NCBI RefSeq assembly: GCF_034424315.1
Contig: NZ_CP139972.1
Span: 2,170,001 to 2,234,000 of the forward strand
DNA length: 64,000 nt
Source: Chitinophaga sancti
GTDB taxonomy: Bacteria; Bacteroidota; Bacteroidia; Chitinophagales; Chitinophagaceae
Direction of reading: 5' to 3'
The notes under the pieces are model-generated. The model saw nothing but the letters and a program-made list of their open reading frames with translations, was not told the DNA's origin and did no database searches. The position numbers and the translations under genes were made by a program. This document shows positions 8,603 to 16,872 of this stretch, piece by piece. Position 1 is the stretch's first letter; every line of letters begins with the position of its first letter.

Positions 8603-8922
8603 TCGATCCATTCTGGAGCCATACCATCGGGATCAATAAACCTGATTGGGTTATCAAATGCATAATTATAAGGTGAATATCTTCGCATCTTATCGGCTAA
8701 AGGGTCTGGAGTAAGCCATCTCCCTATCTGCGCATCATACATTCTGGCTCCATAATCATACAATTCCAGACCGCTACCATCCTTAAACTCTCCATTCAGC
8801 AATTCCCTCCCATTGTACTTCATCCTATTCTCCGGATAATTCATACCCTTCAACGCATTACTACTAATCCCCGCCATCGTCAAACCGAATGGATAATAAT
8901 GCGTTTCCTCCGTTATGCACAA
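8563..8922 (-). pseudogene. Rhs repeat-associated core domain fragment
   Basis: A 119-codon open stretch carrying the highly conserved end of a Bacteroidota Rhs protein: [51 protein letters not shown] and PIRFIDPDG. After MAPEWIDG it runs out of frame into a second, tandem copy of the core end. It has no proper start: the preceding part of the core lies in another frame, with about 10 bases missing between the IVHN and TEETH blocks near 8915-8925. Rhs proteins wrap a toxic C-terminal tip in a beta-cage; this copy is clearly broken. Confidence 0.8.
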
Positions 8923-9038
8923 TAGTCAGCTTATCAAAATATACATCCTCACCGCTCTCATTGCTGGTACAAATATACATAAAGCCCGTATTCTTTATGA
9001 CCATTCCTGAAGTTGCCAGCGTTTGCAATACGTCCGGG

Positions 9039-9401
9039 CTACTGCACCTGCTTCACCCCACTGTTACCATTTACCAATGTAAATGCATCATCAAATAGAA
9101 CATAATTCAGATAAGCTTTCGGTTTATCACTCAGGTTCTGGCCGGGATCCTTTTGCTTTAGCTTATCATAATTGCTACCCGTGAAGCTCTGCACTATCAG
9201 CGATCCTTCACCAGTAGCTCCATGCGTACCATCCACAATACCATTACCACTAAATGCCTGCAATATAGCCGTCAACATAGCAGATGATGTTGTCGCAGAT
9301 GTACTCGCAGCAGTAGTTTTAGAAAATGCCTTTGCTCCCGGTTGAACAGTATCACCCCTATCCCCCCAGGCTATCCTGCCATTCCTCAATTCGATCCCCA
9401 T
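9039..9401 (-). pseudogene. upstream part of the same broken Rhs gene
   Basis: Contains the Bacteroidota Rhs phrases SFTGSNYDKLKQKDP and KPKAYLNYVLFDDAF. It ends in a stop at 9039 caused by a small deletion (about 2 bases) just before a stretch that continues the core in another frame (VLQTLATSGMVIKNTGFMYI, about 9025-8925). The N-terminal 1500 or more residues of a normal Rhs protein are absent: at about 9400 the sequence changes abruptly into an AraC gene fragment on the other strand. This is therefore the 3' end of an Rhs gene delivered by recombination, with at least three lesions. Confidence 0.75.
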
Positions 9402-9887
9402 CCCCTGCTACATAGCTGCCTTTCTTCTTTACTGCCTTATTTTGACATGGCCGATCCCTTCCCTTCAACAATCGCTGATATCAAGCTTACAGAAGCTATT
9501 ACCATTCTCAGAACAATAGATCCCTCCATTGATCATATCCTCGCAAATTTCGAAGATCCACATAAACTGGACCTGATCAATTTCATGGAGAAACATTACA
9601 TGTTTAATATGACTTTAGAAAAATTCAGTTATCTTACAGGAAGAAGTTTATCCACGTTTCACAGGGATTTCAAAAAGAAGTTCAATGCTTCCCCTCAAAA
9701 ATGGCTTACACGGAAAAGACTGGAATTAGCCCACTACCAGATCAGCGAGAAAAATAAAAAACCAGTGGAAGTATACCTGGACGCAGGGTTTGAATACCTT
9801 TCCCACTTCTCTTTTGCCTTTAAAAACACGATGGATATTCACCCAACAAAATTGCCAAATACGTTTGAACATACTAATTTAAAGTAA
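9396..9887 (+). pseudogene. AraC-family regulator lacking its N-terminal half
   Basis: About 160 residues beginning HPLLHSCLSSLLPYFD and continuing through a complete C-terminal AraC-type double helix-turn-helix (FMEKHYMFNMTLEKFSYLTG, then PQKWLTRKRLELAHY, then HFSFAFK). The N-terminal sensor domain, normally 100-130 residues upstream, is missing and is replaced at about 9396 by antisense Rhs sequence. A frame upstream to 9342 exists only as antisense of Rhs. It could still make a short DNA-binding protein, but I regard it as a gene cut by the Rhs recombination event. Confidence 0.75.
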
Positions 9888-10148
9888 ACATAACCTTGAA
9901 TTAACAACAAATTCCGGAAAGCGCACTATCATTACACCCTGTTTTACCTAAGGTAGTGCCAATGATTAATTGAGTATTCGAATAAATCACCTTGCGTTCC
10001 GATCGTGGTATTTTCCAATGGGGATTAACTAGCTGTGTATCGTAGCATACCACATTACGCATTTATTAATGACCTGATAATAACTAGCACCGCCCTCCGG
10101 GCCAGGACTTACTATGTCTTTTAACATCAAGCATAATAGCAGATTGCA

Positions 10149-13100
10149 ATGAACAATCAATTACTTTTAATGCTAGCCGTATGGCTTTCGGCGGCAAGCC
10201 CCGCCATGGCGGCTAATAGCACCCACAGTATCTATGAACAGGCGAATCGCCAAACGCCTGTAAAGGGGATTGTAACAGGACCAGACGGCACACCGCTTCC
10301 GGGTGTCTCTATCAAATCTGTGTCTTCCGGCAAAGGGACAACAACCAATGATCGCGGAGAATTCACTATCGATGCCAATCCAGGTGACCAGTTAGTGTTC
10401 ACCTTTATCGGCTACACTCAACAGACGATCGCTGCTACCAGCGGATCGATGAAAGTAACCATGGCCAGCAGCAACAGCCAGCTGGGCGAGGTAGTGGTAG
10501 TAGGGTATGGTAGTCAGACCAAAGCTGATGTAACGGGTGCGCTGACCCAGTTGAAAGCTGATAATATTAAACAGGGTGCTCCTATCTCTGTAGACAATAT
10601 GCTGCAGGGTAAAGTATCCGGTGTACGTATCGCTCAATCCAGCGGTGAACCCGGTGCAGGCGTGGATGTATTCATCCGCGGTGTGGGCTCTATCCGTAGC
10701 GGTAGTACGCCGCTCTTCGTCGTAGACGGCGTTCCTTTGAGTAATGATAACGTGAGCGCAGGCGGTGCTGATTTCGGCCTGGGCTCTTCTGAACCCAAGA
10801 ACCCGCTGAACTTCCTGAACACCAGCGACATCGAAACGATGACTATCCTGAAAGATGCTTCTGCCGCCGCTATCTACGGTGCCAGAGGTTCTAACGGTGT
10901 AGTGCTGATCACCACCAAACATGGTAGCAAAGGAGCACCTACCCTCACCTACGACATGTATGTAGGTAATTCTCAACTGATCAAAAAACTGGACGTGCTG
11001 AATGCAGCAGAATACCGCAAAGCACTGGTAGATCCGGCTTATGATCATAAAGGAAATACCGACTGGCAGGATGTAATTTTCCGCAATGGTTTCCTGCAGA
11101 ACCACAACATCTCTTTTGGTAAAAACAGCAATTCAGGTAGCTACCTCGCTTCCCTGTCACGTATGAACCAGGATGGTATCGTTGAAAAAAGCAGTTTCAA
11201 AAGAACCACTGCGCGACTGAATGCTGAAGAATCTTTCCTTGATGACAAACGTCTGACCGTAAAGATGAACCTGACAGCGAGTGATATCAATGAGACAGGT
11301 ATTCCAAACGGTAACACCGCCGGTTCCGATGGTCAGCTGATCATCCATGCACTGATGGCGAATCCTACCCGCTCCCTGCGTGACTCCCTGGGCAAGTATA
11401 CCAACTTCAACATGAACGCGCATTACAATCCTGCATACCTGCTGAGCATCTGGGATGATCATACCAATACCTTCCGTGTACTGGGTAACATCGAAGCTGC
11501 TTTCAGGATCCTGCCAGGTTTGAACTACCGCTTTAACTATGGTGTAGACAAATCTACTTCCGAACGTAATACAACTATTTATCCTAACTATACCGACAGA
11601 CAACCAAGTGGTGCTTATCAGCAGAACAACCTGAAGTCGCTGACAACATTGATTGAGCATTACCTGACTTACAACAAGTCTTTCAACAAACACAACCTGG
11701 AATTACTGGGTGGTTTCTCTTACCAGAAATTCAAATTCTCCGGTACGACTTATGGTCTGCAAGGTATCGCAGCACAGGGCGTAGGCGTTGCGCCTGAATA
11801 TAACCCTGGCTATTCCGGTACCACTACCAGTCCAAGTGGCTATGCCCAGGAAAATGAATTGCAGTCTGGCTTTGGTCGTATCAACTATAACTACGACAGC
11901 CGTTATATGCTGACTGCTTCCCTGCGTGCTGATGGTTCTACCCGTTTTGGTGCTAACAACAAATACGGTTACTTCCCATCATTCGCTTTAGGATGGACCA
12001 TCTCACAGGAAGGTTTTATGAAAGACATCAAACAGGTACAGGATCTGAAACTCCGCGCCAGCTGGGGTCAGACAGGTAACCAGGAAGTAACGAACAAGAT
12101 CACCCAGGCAAGCTACTCCCTCTCTGCAGCATCTGGTTACTACCTGTACAATGACCTGAACCTTGTAAATGGTGTGACTGTAAACCGTACTGCGAACCCC
12201 GATCTGAAATGGGAAATGGTGGAACAGCTGAACATTGGCCTGGACTTCACCCTCTTCAAAGGCAAACTGTATGGTTCATTAGAATACTACAACAAGACAA
12301 CCAAAGATCCGATCCTGAACATTCCATCAGGTCCGCTGAGCCCTACTACTACTGTATGGAAAAACGTGGATGCAAGTATCGTGAACAAAGGCTTTGAATT
12401 TACCCTTGGTACACAGCTGGTACGTACCAAAGATTTCAGCTGGACGCTGGATGTAAACGGTTCTACCCTGAGTAATACCATCAAGGATCTGCCTGTATCT
12501 GAGCTCTACTCCGGTAGCATCTCCGGTCCTGGTTTGTCTGGTGTAAATGCAAACATCTATAAGAACGGTTATGAAGCAGGTGCTTTCTATATGCTGAAAC
12601 ACCTGGGTTATGACAAGGATGGTAAAGATATTTTCGAAGACAAGAACAAAGATGGTGTGATCAACTCTAATGACAGGGAGATCTTCCAGGGTGCACTGCC
12701 TAATTTCAACTTTGGTCTGAACAGTAACCTGCGTTACAAAGCGTTTGACCTGGGCTTCAACTTCATTGGGCAGACCGGTGGTTTGTTAGTTAACAATACC
12801 GCACTGGACCTGAACATCAATAGTCTTGCTTCTGACCGTAACGTACTGAGAAAATTCTATAATGCAGGGGCCAGCACCACCAACGCGGTGCAGCTGTCAA
12901 GCCTGTACCTGGAGAAATCAGACTTTATCCGCCTGGCCAACCTGCGCCTGGGTTATACGCTGACGATTCCTCACCAGGACTGGCTGAAATCCATCAACCT
13001 GTATGTAAGTGCACAGAACCTGTGGACCATCAGTGGTTATTCCGGTTACGATCCGCTGGTAAACACCACGAAGACCGTAGGTGGTAACCAGTCTCTCGGT

Positions 13101-13163
13101 ATCGACTACACTACATATCCTGCTGCTAAGACATTCCTCGTAGGTGCAACCGTTAAATTCTAA
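10149..13163 (+). CDS. SusC/RagA-family TonB-linked outer membrane protein
   Basis: A 1004-residue outer-membrane transporter with a signal peptide (cut after AMA near residue 21), a carboxypeptidase-D-like domain at about 35-105 (VKGIVTGPDGTPLPGVSIKS), the EVVVVGYGSQ TonB-box region near 115, a plug domain (about 125-250; IRGVGSIRSG, LFVVDGVPL, YGARGSNGVVLITTK) and a C-terminal barrel ending in VGATVKF. It imports oligosaccharides or other large ligands together with its SusD partner, whose ATG lies 5 bases after this stop. No sigma/anti-sigma pair or glycosidase is adjacent, so the substrate is unknown. Confidence 0.96.
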   Translation: MNNQLLLMLAVWLSAASPAMAANSTHSIYEQANRQTPVKGIVTGPDGTPLPGVSIKSVSSGKGTTTNDRGEFTIDANPGDQLVFTFIGYTQQTIAATSGSMKVTMASSNSQLGEVVVVGYGSQTKADVTGALTQLKADNIKQGAPISVDNMLQGKVSGVRIAQSSGEPGAGVDVFIRGVGSIRSGSTPLFVVDGVPLSNDNVSAGGADFGLGSSEPKNPLNFLNTSDIETMTILKDASAAAIYGARGSNGVVLITTKHGSKGAPTLTYDMYVGNSQLIKKLDVLNAAEYRKALVDPAYDHKGNTDWQDVIFRNGFLQNHNISFGKNSNSGSYLASLSRMNQDGIVEKSSFKRTTARLNAEESFLDDKRLTVKMNLTASDINETGIPNGNTAGSDGQLIIHALMANPTRSLRDSLGKYTNFNMNAHYNPAYLLSIWDDHTNTFRVLGNIEAAFRILPGLNYRFNYGVDKSTSERNTTIYPNYTDRQPSGAYQQNNLKSLTTLIEHYLTYNKSFNKHNLELLGGFSYQKFKFSGTTYGLQGIAAQGVGVAPEYNPGYSGTTTSPSGYAQENELQSGFGRINYNYDSRYMLTASLRADGSTRFGANNKYGYFPSFALGWTISQEGFMKDIKQVQDLKLRASWGQTGNQEVTNKITQASYSLSAASGYYLYNDLNLVNGVTVNRTANPDLKWEMVEQLNIGLDFTLFKGKLYGSLEYYNKTTKDPILNIPSGPLSPTTTVWKNVDASIVNKGFEFTLGTQLVRTKDFSWTLDVNGSTLSNTIKDLPVSELYSGSISGPGLSGVNANIYKNGYEAGAFYMLKHLGYDKDGKDIFEDKNKDGVINSNDREIFQGALPNFNFGLNSNLRYKAFDLGFNFIGQTGGLLVNNTALDLNINSLASDRNVLRKFYNAGASTTNAVQLSSLYLEKSDFIRLANLRLGYTLTIPHQDWLKSINLYVSAQNLWTISGYSGYDPLVNTTKTVGGNQSLGIDYTTYPAAKTFLVGATVKF

Positions 13164-13168
13164 GAAAA

Positions 13169-14926
13169 ATGAGAAAGAAATCTTTATATACATACCTGGG
13201 TATTGCGCTTACTGTAGCAATGGTAAGCTGTACTGACCTGAAAGAAAAAGTAATTGATGAAGTATTGGGTTCTAACAATTCCAATCCTGAAAATGCGATA
13301 GCTGCTGCATATGGTCAGCTGGGCAGTGCGACCTTTACCGACCATAATAATGTATGGGGCCTGCAGGAGTATCCTACCAACGAGGCCCTGTTGCCAACAC
13401 GTGGTAGTGACTGGGGTGACGGTGGTATCTACCGAGCTATTCATGAATTTACCTGGGGCCCGGACAACTCGCTCGTTGCTAATGGCTGGAATAACCTGAA
13501 CAGTGGTATTACCAAATCGCTGACAGCTGTGACCAGTGCATTCCAGGCAAATGGAAATACGAATCAGAAACTCTTCCTGGCAGAAGCAAGAGGTTTGCTG
13601 GCTTTCTATACCTTCCATACCCTGGATCTGTATGGTCAGGCACCTTACAGGAATCCTTACGTTGCAAATGCACCACTGGAAGTAAAGAGAGCAGATACAG
13701 CCATCGATGGCCTGATCAGGGAAGTAGAAGCTATTATTCCGGACCTTGCTAACCTGAAAGAACAGGGTACGCACAATGGCCGTTTCACCAAACAGGCTGC
13801 TTATGGCCTGCTGGCGGATATGTACATGAACCGTGCTGTGTTCAAAAACCGTTACGGTGCAAGCTTCGATTTTAAAGAGGCCGCTGTGGATGGTAATGGT
13901 ACTGATATGGACAAGGTGATCTATTATACCACGCAGCTGATAGATAACACACAGTTCTTCCTGGAAACAAACTATTTCAGGAACTTTGATATTGATAACA
14001 ACGGCAGACCTGAGCTGATTTTCGTGATCTCCCAGGATATCAATACCTCCCGCAGCAGCAGTAACAGTATCGCCTATATGCCAATGGAAAGGAACCAGAA
14101 ACCTTCTTCCAATAACAGGGGTACGAATGCTACCTGTACTACACCTTCGTTCTACGCCACCTGGGATGGTAATCATGATGACCCGCGTTTTTCCCGTAAG
14201 TACCAGTATAGTGATGGTACCTGGTTCAAGAATGATGGTACAGACGTGAGTGTGCCAGCCACCAGCCTGGTAGCGAACAGCACTTTGCCATGGTTCCACT
14301 TTAACCGTGGTTTCCTGGCAGGTCAGCAGTATGGTCCGATCCTCACCGGTGGTTCATTGAAAACGACCAGCGATGGAAGGATTGCTGTAGAGAAACTGTA
14401 TTGCGAAAAGAATACAGCACTGGCAATGGATTTTACACCTGAGCTGAATTTCGACAACCCCGTGCAGTCAGTGTTCACACAGGCACAGATCAATCGTGGT
14501 GTACGTATCTTCAAGTTCGAGTTCGACCCTGAGAAAGATAACAGCTCCAGCAATGTAGATATTCCATTATACCGCCTGGGTGGTATGTATTGCATGCGTG
14601 CCGAGGCTTATTACCGTAGTGGCCAAACAGCGCTTGCACTGGCTGATATCAATAAGCTGCGTACCACCAGGACCCGTGAGGAATATTATGGCAGCACACC
14701 AGGTGCAGCTATTCCATCCCTGACTGATGAGATCCTGTACAACGAGATTGCGTTTGAGATGTATTGGGAACAGTGGAGAAGGAAGGAAGCGATCCGTTTC
14801 GGTAAGTTTGAAGCGGCAGATGCAGGTTCTGCAAAACCGAAATCAGAACCTTACAGAAGGGTGTATCCTATACCACAGTCTGCAATGGATGCAAGTAATG
14901 CATTCACGCAGAACCAGGGATACTAA
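13169..14926 (+). CDS. SusD/RagB-family nutrient-binding outer membrane lipoprotein
   Basis: A 585-residue lipoprotein (signal peptide, then Cys21 in VSC) with the SusD layout: N-terminal TPR-like helices (AEARGLLAFYTFHTLDLYGQ), a central loop-rich ligand-binding region, and the C-terminal block with RLGGMYCMRAEAYYRSG and EILYNEIAFEMYWEQWRRKEAIRFGK. It forms the lid over the SusC barrel and captures the ligand at the cell surface. It follows SusC by 5 bases and is followed by a strong terminator, so the operon is just the pair. Confidence 0.96.
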   Translation: MRKKSLYTYLGIALTVAMVSCTDLKEKVIDEVLGSNNSNPENAIAAAYGQLGSATFTDHNNVWGLQEYPTNEALLPTRGSDWGDGGIYRAIHEFTWGPDNSLVANGWNNLNSGITKSLTAVTSAFQANGNTNQKLFLAEARGLLAFYTFHTLDLYGQAPYRNPYVANAPLEVKRADTAIDGLIREVEAIIPDLANLKEQGTHNGRFTKQAAYGLLADMYMNRAVFKNRYGASFDFKEAAVDGNGTDMDKVIYYTTQLIDNTQFFLETNYFRNFDIDNNGRPELIFVISQDINTSRSSSNSIAYMPMERNQKPSSNNRGTNATCTTPSFYATWDGNHDDPRFSRKYQYSDGTWFKNDGTDVSVPATSLVANSTLPWFHFNRGFLAGQQYGPILTGGSLKTTSDGRIAVEKLYCEKNTALAMDFTPELNFDNPVQSVFTQAQINRGVRIFKFEFDPEKDNSSSNVDIPLYRLGGMYCMRAEAYYRSGQTALALADINKLRTTRTREEYYGSTPGAAIPSLTDEILYNEIAFEMYWEQWRRKEAIRFGKFEAADAGSAKPKSEPYRRVYPIPQSAMDASNAFTQNQGY

Positions 14927-14963
14927 TCTATGGCAATTTCTGCTTTAATTGTTTTGATAAATG

Positions 14964-14993
14964 GCCTCCCAATGATGGGAGGCTATTTTTTTT
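14964..14993 (+). terminator. rho-independent terminator after susCD
   Basis: Perfect 8-bp stem GCCTCCCA / TGGGAGGC around the loop ATGA, followed by an eight-T run. It lies 37 bases after the SusD stop. Confidence 0.85.
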
Positions 14994-15053
14994 GCGCTAA
15001 TGCCAGCTGTTAAAATTGGGTTCAACAGGCGCATCTTTCAAACTTTATTTTGC

Positions 15054-15096
15054 GAAACCGATTGGTTTCATATATATTTGCAACCATATGGTTTCA
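15054..15096. promoter_or_regulatory. promoter and probable ArsR operator
   Basis: A -7 element TATATTTG (15073-15080, matching TAnnTTTG) is flanked by two palindromes: GAAACC-GATT-GGTTTC (15054-15069) and AACCATATGGTT (15082-15093). GGTTTCA occurs in both, 26 bases apart. The ArsR-type gene starts at 15112, so autorepression by dimers bound across the promoter is the likely reading. Confidence 0.7.
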
Positions 15097-15111
15097 CAAA
15101 CAAGCTAACCC

Positions 15112-15432
15112 ATGAGAAGAGATATATTCCAGGCCATTGCGGACCCGACCAGGAGATCGATTATAGGACTATTAGCCATGCAGGCAATGACGCCAAATGG
15201 TATTGCTGAGCACTTCCAGACTACCCGTCAGGCCGTGTCGAAGCACCTGCGGGTATTGACAGAATGCGAGGTAGTAAAACAGGAGTACCAGGGCCGGGAG
15301 ATTTACTATCACCTTGAAATCGAAAGAATGAAAGAAATTGACAAATGGCTTGAACAGTTCCGCAAACTTTGGGAAACGCGTTTTGAGCAATTGGATAACC
15401 TATTAGCAAACCTCAAAAAAAATAAGAAATGA
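15112..15432 (+). CDS. ArsR-family winged-helix repressor
   Basis: 106 residues beginning with FQAIADPTRRSIIGLLA and containing the recognition helix region TTRQAVSKHLRVLTECEVV, then a wing and a C-terminal helix. This is the type of metal-independent ArsR regulator usually encoded next to SRPBCC (AHSA1-like) proteins; no metal-binding Cys pair is present. The stop overlaps the next start (ATGA at 15429-15432), so translation is coupled. The palindromes just upstream are its likely target. Confidence 0.92.
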   Translation: MRRDIFQAIADPTRRSIIGLLAMQAMTPNGIAEHFQTTRQAVSKHLRVLTECEVVKQEYQGREIYYHLEIERMKEIDKWLEQFRKLWETRFEQLDNLLANLKKNKK

Positions 15433-16385
15433 ACAAGGCAATCCTCTTTAACTTCGATGTAGATAAGGTCAACAAAAAGATCAAAGTAGAAAGGTCCTTC
15501 AACGCGCCGCTGGACCTGGTTTGGGCTGCATGGACAGAAGCCGATATCCTGGACCAGTGGTGGGCACCAAAGCCTTATCATGTAGAGACAAAATCTATGG
15601 ATTTCAGGGAAGGTGGCCGATGGTTTTATGCCATGGTGAGCCCTGAAAATGAAAAGCACTGGTGTGTATTTGATTATGAAACGATTCAGCCGGAAAAAAT
15701 GTATGCCGGCAAGGATGCATTTACTGATGAAAACGGTGTGATCAATACTTCTTTTCCTTCTACGAACTGGACAAACAATTTTGTGGCGACAGCTGTTGAA
15801 GTTACGACTGTCACCTGCGAACTTCAGTTCAAGGCACTGGAAGAGCTGGAAACGCTGGTGAAGATGGGCTTTAAGGAAGGGTTTACTGCGGGCTTACAGA
15901 ACCTGGATGCGTATATCAGTGCACAGTTTTATTTGCGTAAACAGAAGAAGCCGGATAACCGCGCAAGGGTTTCTTATTATGTGAATTTCCCGGGTAATAC
16001 AGAAGAAGCTTTTAATTTTTACAGGTCTGTTTTCAGGACAGAATTCGTAAATGGTATACAGCGTTTGGGTGAAGCGCCTGGCCAGGAAGGCTTGAGTGAG
16101 GCCGTAAAGAAAATGGTGCTGCATGTAGAATTGCCTTTGCTGGGTGATCATATCCTGATGGGCACAGATGCGCCGAAGGAAATGGGATTCACGCTGACAC
16201 AGGGGAATAATATGCATATCAACGTGGAGCCTTCTACAAGGGATGAAGCGGATAGAATATTCAATGAATTGTCTGCAGGCGGGAATGTGACGATGCCTTT
16301 GCAGGATATGTTCTTCGGGGCTTACTATGGTAGCTTTACGGACAAATTTGGTATCAACTGGATGATTAATCACCAAAATATATGA
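15429..16385 (+). CDS. SRPBCC (AHSA1-like) and VOC/PhnB-like fusion protein
   Basis: 318 residues with two domains that are usually separate proteins. Residues about 10-155 form an AHSA1-type SRPBCC domain (VERSFNAPLDLVWAAWTEAD, WWAPKPYHVE, FREGGRW). Residues about 170-316 form a VOC/PhnB-like domain (VSYYVNFPGNTEEAFNFYRS, FGAYYGSFTDKFGINWMIN). Neither half shows a complete classical metal site that I can be sure of, so a binding or hydrophobic-ligand role is as likely as catalysis. It lies between the ArsR gene and DoxX with ATGA overlaps on both sides, which makes a three-gene coupled operon. Confidence 0.9.
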   Translation: MNKAILFNFDVDKVNKKIKVERSFNAPLDLVWAAWTEADILDQWWAPKPYHVETKSMDFREGGRWFYAMVSPENEKHWCVFDYETIQPEKMYAGKDAFTDENGVINTSFPSTNWTNNFVATAVEVTTVTCELQFKALEELETLVKMGFKEGFTAGLQNLDAYISAQFYLRKQKKPDNRARVSYYVNFPGNTEEAFNFYRSVFRTEFVNGIQRLGEAPGQEGLSEAVKKMVLHVELPLLGDHILMGTDAPKEMGFTLTQGNNMHINVEPSTRDEADRIFNELSAGGNVTMPLQDMFFGAYYGSFTDKFGINWMINHQNI

Positions 16386-16759
16386 AGAAAATAATCCTTA
16401 ACATTCTGTCTGTGCTGTTCGGGCTTTTGCTCCTGAATGGCGGTTTTGCCAAATTCTTTCACTACATGCCTGAGCCGAAAGACCTGCCTCCTGCATTGAT
16501 GGCAGACAATGCCGCTTTTATGGAGATCTCCTGGCTGATGCCCCTGGTGGCAGTGGCAGAAATTCTCGGCGGGATCCTGATTATGATCCCTAAGACGAGG
16601 GCATTGGGTGCAGTGGTTATTTTTCCTGTGATGGTGGGGGTTGCCCTTACGCATATTACGGTGGCGCCGAGCGGCCTGCCGATGGTGTTTGTGATATGGG
16701 CGATATTGTTGTGGATTATTTTTGAGAACAGGAAGAAATATCTGCCCATGATCAGTTAA
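16382..16759 (+). CDS. DoxX-family membrane protein
   Basis: 125 residues with four predicted transmembrane segments (ILNILSVLFGLLLLNGGFAKF; about 50-68; 75-93; 98-115), matching the small DoxX-like proteins. Its start overlaps the stop of the SRPBCC-VOC gene. In other bacteria such genes are often found with ArsR/SRPBCC operons, but their role is poorly defined. A hairpin follows the stop. Confidence 0.88.
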   Translation: MKKIILNILSVLFGLLLLNGGFAKFFHYMPEPKDLPPALMADNAAFMEISWLMPLVAVAEILGGILIMIPKTRALGAVVIFPVMVGVALTHITVAPSGLPMVFVIWAILLWIIFENRKKYLPMIS

Positions 16760-16765
16760 GTTATA

Positions 16766-16801
16766 AAAGAGAGGTCGTTTTTTGGACGCCCTCTCTTTAT
16801 A
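16766..16801 (+). terminator. hairpin after the ArsR-DoxX operon
   Basis: 9-bp arms AAAGAGAGG (16766-16774) and CCTCTCTTT (16790-16798), starting 7 bases after the DoxX stop. The downstream tract is weak (TTTATATTTG), so terminator strength is uncertain. Confidence 0.6.
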
Positions 16802-16840
16802 TTTGTACCATGTTAGTTAGCTATATCCTCCTAAGTCTTT

Positions 16841-16872
16841 AAAAAAAGCATCCCGTGCAGGATGCTTTTTTT
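16841..16872 (-). terminator. strong hairpin terminator abutting the 16873 stop
   Basis: 13-bp perfect stem (AAAAAAAGCATCC / GGATGCTTTTTTT) with a 6-base loop. It can work for both strands because each arm ends in A/T runs; it lies directly against the stop of the minus-strand 816-aa gene. Confidence 0.85.

Noticed and set aside
10392..11105. A 237-codon minus-strand frame inside the SusC gene.
   Set aside because: Antisense shadow of a strongly conserved SusC coding region; its translation is Ile/Tyr/Cys-rich nonsense without motifs.
13184..14299. A 371-codon minus-strand frame opposite the SusD gene.
   Set aside because: Long only because SusD codon use avoids antisense stops; no domain, and SusD is certain.
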